NCBI GenBank assembly: GCA_023418995.1
Contig: JAEZYP010000053.1
Location: forward strand, 1 to 36,648
Source: Bacillota bacterium
GTDB taxonomy: Bacteria; Bacillota; Clostridia; Oscillospirales; Acutalibacteraceae
Direction: 5' to 3'
Length of the DNA stretch: 36,648 nt
A model generated the notes under the pieces. It saw only the letters and a program-made list of their open reading frames with translations. It ran no database searches and was not told the origin of the DNA. The stretch's first letter is position 1, and each line of letters opens with the position of its first letter. Both the position numbers and the translations under genes were made by a program. Below, piece after piece: positions 32,800 through 36,648 of the stretch.

Positions 32800-33645
32800 T
32801 TATGGATTGTTTTTTGAAATATAAGCCACCCCGGCACAGCCCGGGCCCGCGTGCGTTCCGACCACGGAGCCAAGCTCGAAGGGCTCGCTGCCCGAAAGGT
32901 CAAAATGCTCCGAAAGGGACTGCCGGAGCAGCTGCTCCACATCGGGCGCAATGGAATCCCCCAGAAGAATCAAATGCCGCTCGTCGGGCGGGTCACGCTG
33001 AAGCGATTCGGTAATCCACGCAATCGCGGCTTTCATTCCCTTGCGCTTTTCAATCGCCAAAACCTCTCCGTCGCGAAACGTAACGATCGGCTTGATTTGG
33101 AGCATCGCTCCGAATAAGGCGGAGGAGGCCGAAAGCCTTCCACCCATTTTTAAATATTTCAGCGTGCCGATCACGGCATAAAACCGCATTCTTGGCTTGA
33201 GCGCCTCCAGCTTTTCGCAGATTTCCTTCGCGGAACAGCCCTCATCCCGCATGCGAACCGCCTCGAGCACCAAAAGCCCCAGACCGAAGGTAACGACACG
33301 CGAATCAACGAGATAAACATTCTGCGCACCCAGCAGGTTTTTTGCAATACCTGCGGACTGATAGGTGCCGCTCATTCTTCCGGATATAAAGATGCCGATG
33401 ATTTCATCCTCCGGCGGATATTGGCTGAATATTTTAACAAACCGCTCAGGATTAATCTGGGCGGTAGTTGGGAGCTCCGGCGCCGCCGCAAGCTTTTCGT
33501 AAAACTGCGGCTTTGTCAGGTCAACCCCGTCGAGGTATTCTTCCTTTCCAAACCGCACGCTCAGCGGTATAATCTCAATTCCCAGCTCCTTCTGCCGCTG
33601 AAACGCGATATCGGAGGTGCTGTCGGTTATAATTCGTATTGCCAT
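32800..33645 (-). CDS. DegV family fatty-acid-binding protein (FakB-like), copy 1
   Basis: 281 residues, ATG 33645 with AAGGAG upstream. DegV proteins bind a fatty acid and, as FakB, present it to the kinase FakA for phosphorylation, feeding exogenous fatty acids into phospholipids. Family motifs: IITDSTSDI at the N-terminus, LPTTAQINPERF, FISGRMSGTYQSA (carboxylate-binding loops), LKYLKMGGRLS, and VVGTHAGPG at the end. It is co-transcribed with fabT and fabH, 14 nt after fabT. Roughly 60 percent identical by eye to copy 2 at 34449-35297. No fakA (DhaK/DhaL-like) gene is in the window. Confidence 0.92.
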   Translation of the reverse strand: MAIRIITDSTSDIAFQRQKELGIEIIPLSVRFGKEEYLDGVDLTKPQFYEKLAAAPELPTTAQINPERFVKIFSQYPPEDEIIGIFISGRMSGTYQSAGIAKNLLGAQNVYLVDSRVVTFGLGLLVLEAVRMRDEGCSAKEICEKLEALKPRMRFYAVIGTLKYLKMGGRLSASSALFGAMLQIKPIVTFRDGEVLAIEKRKGMKAAIAWITESLQRDPPDERHLILLGDSIAPDVEQLLRQSLSEHFDLSGSEPFELGSVVGTHAGPGCAGVAYISKNNP

Positions 33646-33660
33646 ATTTTTTAAAACTCC

Positions 33661-34107
33661 TTACAGGTTTTTGCCTTCTTCGAGAAAACACTGTACGGCT
33701 GCCAGCGCCTTGATAAACACCGCCTGCTCCTCCCCGCTGAGAACGGAGATGATTTTCGACACCATTTCATGGTGGAAGGTCTGGTGCAGCTCGTTGGCGG
33801 TTTTTCCCCTTTCGGTGGGCAAAATCCGCACCATACGCTTATCGCGCTCGTCGCGATGCCGGATAACATATCCTTTTTTTTCGAGGTTGCTGATGGTCGC
33901 CGTGAGCGTTCCAGCCGTTATTTTTTGAGAGAACGCAATTTCTGAGGCTGTGTTTTTCGCGTATTCATTTGCTTCACAGACCGCCTCAATGATATGCATC
34001 TCCCGAATAGAGAGATTTTTAAATTCCTTTGTTCTAAGGCTTGCCTCTTCCGTTCTTAAAACACCGTTAAACACCTTTACCAGAAAATTATTGATTTCTG
34101 AATACAC
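33661..34107 (-). CDS. fabT: MarR-family repressor, FabT-like
   Basis: A regulator of fatty acid synthesis at the head of the fab operon. I prefer GTG 34107 (148 residues) because GAAGGA lies 11 nt upstream; the TTG at 34116 is too close to that site. The sequence resembles streptococcal FabT over its length: an N-terminal INNFLVKVFNGVL helix, LRTKEFKNLSIREMHIIEAV, the winged helix (ITAGTLTATISNLEKKGYVIRHRDERDKRMVRILPTERG) and a C-terminal dimerisation helix with HQTFHHEMV. FabT binds long-chain acyl-ACP as co-repressor. Two TTTGA-N3-TCAAA palindromes flank its own promoter, indicating autoregulation of the whole operon. Confidence 0.9.
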   Translation of the reverse strand: MYSEINNFLVKVFNGVLRTEEASLRTKEFKNLSIREMHIIEAVCEANEYAKNTASEIAFSQKITAGTLTATISNLEKKGYVIRHRDERDKRMVRILPTERGKTANELHQTFHHEMVSKIISVLSGEEQAVFIKALAAVQCFLEEGKNL

Positions 34108-34140
34108 CTTACTCAATATCCTTCACCATCCAACTAATAC

Positions 34141-34153
34141 TTTGATGTTCAAA
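34141..34153. promoter_or_regulatory. FabT box 1 (downstream of the fab promoter)
   Basis: TTTGA-TGT-TCAAA. It lies about 20 bp downstream of the -10, over the expected start of transcription, which fits repression. It matches the TTTGA-N3-TCAAA core of FabT sites known from streptococci. Confidence 0.8.
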
Positions 34154-34170
34154 TTATTTTCAATTTATGT

Positions 34171-34199
34171 ATTCTAGCAGAACCTGATGCGATTGTCAA
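34171..34199 (-). promoter_or_regulatory. Promoter of the fabT-fab-acc operon
   Basis: On the minus strand, TTGACA (34199-34194), 17 nt, TAGAAT (34176-34171). No other strong promoter was noticed further down the operon, so 13 genes may depend on it. Confidence 0.8.
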
Positions 34200-34203
34200 C
34201 TGT

Positions 34204-34216
34204 TTTGAACCTCAAA
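34204..34216. promoter_or_regulatory. FabT box 2 (upstream of -35)
   Basis: TTTGA-ACC-TCAAA, 4 nt upstream of the -35. Its centre is 63 bp from that of box 1, about six helical turns, so the two boxes face the same side of the DNA. Confidence 0.8.
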
Positions 34217-34392
34217 GTATATTCCTGATTGGTGCATTCGATTGCTTAAATATATCTTTGTATTTGCGCGGCTACTTTGGTGATGCAAGACGGGTGACCC
34301 GGCTGTTGATTGGCGGGAGAACCCACGGCGGCACCAGAAACAGACCGTTATAACCGGGTGGTTTTTCTGTTAGTTGACGATACAGCTTGCGG
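34217..34392. other. Gap between the fab promoter and the second degV gene
   Basis: The full gap between fabT and degV copy 2 is about 340 nt; it holds the fab promoter, two FabT boxes, this stretch, and the degV terminator. In this stretch I see a moderately GC-rich segment (34269-34370) with short complementary pieces but no ORF with a ribosome site and no known RNA family. It could be a gene remnant. Confidence 0.4.
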
Positions 34393-34423
34393 AAAACGGC
34401 TTCGTCCTTTTGGATGAAGCCGT
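34393..34423 (-). terminator. Terminator after degV copy 2
   Basis: Arms 34396-34407 and 34412-34423 pair over 12 positions with one non-Watson-Crick position and a 4-nt loop. The minus strand continues with TTTTCC. It isolates degV copy 2 from the fab operon. Confidence 0.8.
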
Positions 34424-34448
34424 CTATTGAGGGTGGAAGGAGCCGTTT

Positions 34449-35297
34449 TCATTCGTCTGTTTTCGCAATATAGGCCAGTCCAGCACTGCCCGGTCCCGCG
34501 TGGGTTCCGACAACCGCGCCCATTTCGACCGTTTTTTCTTTCTCTTCCGGCACCCGTGCGCGCAGCTCACTCTGCACAAGCGCAACAAACTCCGGTGCGG
34601 CGGAGCCGCCGAATACCACTTCGCAATCCGGGTTTGGCTGCTGCCGGTCAACCTTCTGCATCAGCCATTCCACAGCCGCCTTCTGCCCTTTTTTCTTCTC
34701 CACAACCGCAACCGCGCCATCCACCAGAGAGATAATCGGCTTGATGTGAAGCATTGTACCCATAAAGGCAGCGGAGGAGGAAAGCCTTCCGCCCATTTTC
34801 AGGTATTTTAATGTATCCAGTATGATATAGAATTTCAGTTTTTTAATCAGCCCATAGATCCCGTCACAGATTTCCTGCGCGGAAAGACCATTATCCCTCA
34901 TTTTCACCGCTTCGTAAACAAGAAGCGCAAGACCGAAGGTTACGTTGAGGGAATCGATGACATGGATTTTATCGGAGCCAAGCATGTTCTTCGCAATATC
35001 CGCCGATTGGAACGTGCCGCTCAATTTGCCGGAAATAAAGATACCCACGACTTCATCTCCCGCGTCGAGGTGCTTTTGAAACACCGTGGCAAACTGGTCC
35101 GGGTTCACCTGTGCCGTGGTGGGCAGGTCACTGCACTCGGTAAGCTTTTTGTAAAACTCCTGCTTTGTCAGGGTAACTCCGTCGATATACTCTTCGCTGC
35201 CAAAGCGAACGCTGAGCGGGACAATTTCGATTCCAAGCTCCTGCTGCCGTTCAAACGGGATGTCGCAGGTGCTGTCAGTGATAATTTTGATCGCCAT
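34449..35297 (-). CDS. DegV family fatty-acid-binding protein (FakB-like), copy 2
   Basis: 282 residues, ATG 35297 with GGAAGG upstream. Same family and motifs as copy 1: IITDSTCDI, LPTTAQVNPDQF, FISGKLSGTFQSA, DTLKYLKMGGRLS, VVGTHAGPG. It forms its own unit, with its own terminator and a promoter nearly the same as that of fabT, including a FabT box at the same position. Several binding proteins with different chain or saturation preferences are normal in FakAB systems, so the two copies may bind different fatty acids. The close similarity suggests a tandem duplication that included the promoter, or a gene copied next to the operon. Confidence 0.92.
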   Translation of the reverse strand: MAIKIITDSTCDIPFERQQELGIEIVPLSVRFGSEEYIDGVTLTKQEFYKKLTECSDLPTTAQVNPDQFATVFQKHLDAGDEVVGIFISGKLSGTFQSADIAKNMLGSDKIHVIDSLNVTFGLALLVYEAVKMRDNGLSAQEICDGIYGLIKKLKFYIILDTLKYLKMGGRLSSSAAFMGTMLHIKPIISLVDGAVAVVEKKKGQKAAVEWLMQKVDRQQPNPDCEVVFGGSAAPEFVALVQSELRARVPEEKEKTVEMGAVVGTHAGPGSAGLAYIAKTDE

Positions 35298-35398
35298 AAT
35301 TTACCTTCCTTTACTGAGCTCTCTGCGGGAGCTCTTGTCCACTTCTTAAAAAACGTTACAGCCGATTCACCTTAGCCGAACGCAAAAGCCGGAGGTGG

Positions 35399-35410
35399 AG
35401 TCAATTGACT
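35399..35410. other. 12-nt perfect palindrome in the degV copy 2 leader
   Basis: AGTCAATTGACT, in the roughly 145-nt leader between the promoter and the gene. No regulator is known to me for it; it may be fortuitous. Confidence 0.35.
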
Positions 35411-35428
35411 ATTTATTCTAAAAATCCA

Positions 35429-35441
35429 TTTTATATTCAAA
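35429..35441. promoter_or_regulatory. Degenerate FabT box downstream of the degV promoter
   Basis: TTTTA-TAT-TCAAA, one base off the TTTGA-N3-TCAAA pattern. It lies roughly where box 1 lies at the fabT promoter (centre 55 bp from the upstream box, against 63 bp there). Confidence 0.45.
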
Positions 35442-35450
35442 ACATTTCGT

Positions 35451-35479
35451 ATTTTATCAGAAAAGGAAGAGTTTGTCAA
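35451..35479 (-). promoter_or_regulatory. Promoter of degV copy 2
   Basis: On the minus strand, TTGACA (35479-35474), 17 nt, TAAAAT (35456-35451). Geometry is the same as the fabT promoter. Confidence 0.8.
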
Positions 35480-35483
35480 TTGA

Positions 35484-35496
35484 TTTGAACTTCAAA
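35484..35496. promoter_or_regulatory. FabT box upstream of degV copy 2
   Basis: TTTGA-ACT-TCAAA, exactly 4 nt upstream of the -35, as at the fabT promoter. Flanking bases (AGTA on the plus-strand right side) also match box 2. Confidence 0.75.
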
Positions 35497-35658
35497 GTAA
35501 TTCGACAAATTTCTTCCATTGAAGCATACGCTCCTGTCCCCCCCCCGCGCTTCGTTTGTTTTTCGATTGAAATTATTGTGCTGTTAGCTGCTTTTATTTT
35601 ACGCGCTATTGGTTATAAAATCCAGTGACAATTTGTTAATCTATTCTGGTTCCATTTC
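35497..35658. other. Divergent gap between degV copy 2 and the acetyltransferase
   Basis: The full gap is about 420 nt and holds both promoters. This part contains a run of nine C (35538-35546) but no ORF or repeat I can support. Confidence 0.45.
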
Positions 35659-35686
35659 TTGCAGCCCCCTCATTTTGTGGTATAAT
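35659..35686 (+). promoter_or_regulatory. Promoter of the GNAT gene
   Basis: TTGCAG (35659-35664), 16 nt, TATAAT (35681-35686) with an upstream TGG that makes an extended -10. Confidence 0.75.
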
Positions 35687-35717
35687 GGAAGCAATTTAAA
35701 AAAAGGACTTGCCCGAT

Positions 35718-36335
35718 ATGAATACTGTTCAGATAAGAACTGCCCTGAAATCCGACGTGCCCGCTCTTCTGGAAATCTATGCCCCTTATATCCGAAACAC
35801 TTCCATCACCTTTGAATATGATGTCCCTTCTGAAGAAGAATTTGCGCGCCGTGTGGAAAATATTACAAAAGCCTTCCCTTGGCTTCTTTGTGAAATTGAC
35901 GGAAAATCCGCAGGCTACGTTTACGCGGCTCCCTATAAAAGCCGCGCGGCTTTTCAGTGGGATGCGGAGCTGAGCGTCTACCTTTCCCCGGATTTTCACC
36001 GCATGGGAATTGCGACCGCCCTCTATGGCTGTATTCAGGCGATTCTAAAGGAGCAGGGATATCTCAATCTTTATACGCTTATTACCGTGCCGAACCCGGT
36101 CAGCATCGGGTTCCACGAAAGCTGCGGCTTTCGCCCCCTCTGCGTTTACCGCGGTACCGGCTTTAAATTCGGCGCGTGGCACGACCTGGCGGTGCTGGAA
36201 AAGCAGCTCGCCCCCCTGCCGCAAGCCCCGAAGCCCTGTAAAGCCTGCCGTGAATTGAATCGCGCATTTTTGGAGGGGCGGTTCCGTGAAGCGGAAGCAC
36301 GGATTGCAGCAGCGATTGCCGCACAGACCTCCTGA
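35718..36335 (+). CDS. GNAT acetyltransferase, phosphinothricin/methionine-sulfoximine type, with Cys-motif tail
   Basis: 205 residues from ATG 35718 (AAAAGGA 11 nt upstream); the TTG at 35709 is too close to that site. The core (1-165) resembles the PAT/MddA group: IRTALKSDVPALLEIYAPYIRNTSITFEYDVPS at the start, acetyl-CoA loop SPDFHRMGIATALY (90-103), and NPVSIGFHESCGF. Such enzymes acetylate glutamate analogues such as phosphinothricin or methionine sulfoximine; the natural substrate is usually unknown. A C-terminal extension of about 35 residues with Cys174-x2-Cys177 and a charged helix goes beyond the usual 165-180 residues. It stands alone, with its own promoter and terminator. Confidence 0.88.
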   Translation: MNTVQIRTALKSDVPALLEIYAPYIRNTSITFEYDVPSEEEFARRVENITKAFPWLLCEIDGKSAGYVYAAPYKSRAAFQWDAELSVYLSPDFHRMGIATALYGCIQAILKEQGYLNLYTLITVPNPVSIGFHESCGFRPLCVYRGTGFKFGAWHDLAVLEKQLAPLPQAPKPCKACRELNRAFLEGRFREAEARIAAAIAAQTS

Positions 36336-36385
36336 TTTCCGCAGCCAGAACGTTTTCGGCGCGGCTTAATAAACACCCGGTAACC

Positions 36386-36417
36386 AAAAACAGCGCCCCG
36401 AACGGGACGCTGTTTTT
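36386..36417. terminator. Bidirectional terminator after the GNAT gene
   Basis: AAAAACAGCGCCCCG (36386-36400) pairs with CGGGACGCTGTTTTT (36403-36417), with one mismatch on the plus strand that is a G-T wobble on the minus strand. A5/T5 ends serve both strands. It directly follows repeat copy B when that element is read on the minus strand. Confidence 0.85.
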
Positions 36418-36420
36418 CCG

Positions 36421-36560
36421 CAATCACCTTTATCTCTTCTTATTGCACCCCGAATAATAACGAATCAGCTTGCGCGGGCGGTCGTTGAGGGAAGGGATAT
36501 GCCGTAAATTAATTCAAATACGGATTTATGGAATTTTTGCCCGCGCCGCTCTATTCGGGG
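36421..36560 (-). repeat. Structured intergenic repeat, copy B (inverted relative to copy A)
   Basis: The reverse complement aligns with copy A. The outer stem is 36448-36456 with 36552-36560, perfect over 9 bp. AGC 36467-36469 pairs with GCT 36548-36550, and 36472-36479 pairs with 36539-36546. The apical region is largely different from copy A but shares TTCCATAAA (36533-36525 on the minus strand) and has its own hairpin (36502-36506 with 36519-36523). The 3' flank 36451-36431 is identical to copy A. It lies between two terminators in a gap where transcription converges. Confidence 0.8.
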
Positions 36561-36568
36561 GCAACAAT

Positions 36569-36608
36569 AAAAAACGCTATGTACGGAATTCTTTTTCCAT
36601 ACACAGCG
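36569..36608 (-). terminator. Terminator of a minus-strand gene beyond the window
   Basis: On the minus strand, 36608-36595 pairs with 36588-36575 over 14 positions including two G-U wobbles, followed by six T (36574-36569). Both wobbles become mismatches on the plus strand, so the minus strand is the transcribed one. The gene it serves lies to the right of the window. Confidence 0.8.
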
Positions 36609-36648
36609 CAGGGTTCCTTGGCAATCGCAAAAATCTTAAAACTTCCCT

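Noticed and set aside
34217..34392. Possible riboswitch or small RNA between the fab promoter and the degV terminator
   Set aside because: Only short, inconsistent pairings were found, with no promoter, no conserved core of a known riboswitch and no suitable downstream gene start.
35538..35546. Run of nine C as a possible phase-variation tract
   Set aside because: It lies far upstream of the GNAT promoter and outside any coding region; a chance homopolymer or sequencing artefact is more likely.
36554..36648. An open minus-strand reading frame entering from the right edge and ending TAG inside repeat copy B
   Set aside because: It runs straight through a strong terminator hairpin with six T and into the repeat, so it is probably chance; no family was recognisable in about 30 residues.
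1..36648. The inverted end repeats marking a giant composite transposon
   Set aside because: The interior is housekeeping DNA (iron, polyamine, fatty acid operons) with uniform character, there is no transposase or integrase, and the repeats lie in terminator-flanked gaps rather than at target duplications.

Overview
The window looks like ordinary chromosomal DNA from an anaerobic, low-to-moderate-GC Firmicute. I infer class Clostridia, most likely the Oscillospiraceae/Ruminococcaceae side, from the combination of a FabK-type type II fatty acid synthesis (FASII) operon led by a FabT-like repressor, a Feo iron system with a Cys-rich FeoB companion, an SpeA-type polyamine operon and a KdpD-like kinase without its usual N-terminal half. 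No ribosomal RNA, tRNA, CRISPR array, prophage or insertion sequence was seen. The genus cannot be fixed from the sequence alone.

Layout. (1) 1-226: a structured intergenic repeat and a terminator. (2) 230-3799: a DtxR/IdeR-type iron regulator divergent from feoA-feoA-feoB and a small Cys-rich membrane protein, with four copies of one palindrome as likely operators. (3) 3811-8074: a long bidirectional terminator, then the minus-strand operon speD-speA-speE-speB, a complete arginine to agmatine to putrescine to spermidine route. (4) 8282-10735: a KdpDE-like two-component pair. (5) 10905-13159: a lactate/malate dehydrogenase carrying the malate-type specificity residue, followed by malic enzyme. 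(6) 13474-15000: a chemoreceptor without an extracellular sensor domain. (7) 15202-18830: a four-module sulfur-transfer flavoprotein (CoA-disulfide reductase, rhodanese, TusA, DsrE-like) divergent from a thioredoxin-reductase-like flavoprotein. (8) 19087-22764: an adaptor / ABC ATPase / FtsX-type permease efflux operon. (9) 22873-34107: a 13-gene minus-strand operon, fabT-degV-fabH-fabK-fabD-fabG-(NMO-like)-fabF-accB-fabZ-accC-accD-accA. (10) 34449-36335: a second degV with a promoter closely resembling that of fabT, and a GNAT acetyltransferase. (11) 36421-36608: a second, inverted copy of the end repeat plus a terminator.

How the parts fit. The FabT-like regulator, TTTGA-N3-TCAAA boxes and two DegV (FakB-like fatty-acid-binding) proteins suggest that de novo synthesis and use of exogenous fatty acids are controlled together. 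The nitronate-monooxygenase-like gene between fabG and fabF, where acpP often sits, has a C-terminal Cys cluster and is a candidate UfaA-type factor for anaerobic unsaturated fatty acid synthesis. The malate dehydrogenase-like enzyme plus malic enzyme could move reducing power from NADH to NADPH. The sulfur flavoprotein and the thioredoxin-reductase-like protein are thiol-redox functions that share one intergenic control region.

Most worth a second look: the paired, inverted, stem-conserving repeats near both ends; the fabT/degV promoter pair with matching geometry; the Cys-cluster flavoprotein in the fab operon; the four-module sulfur protein; and the dehydrogenase with mixed lactate/malate signatures.
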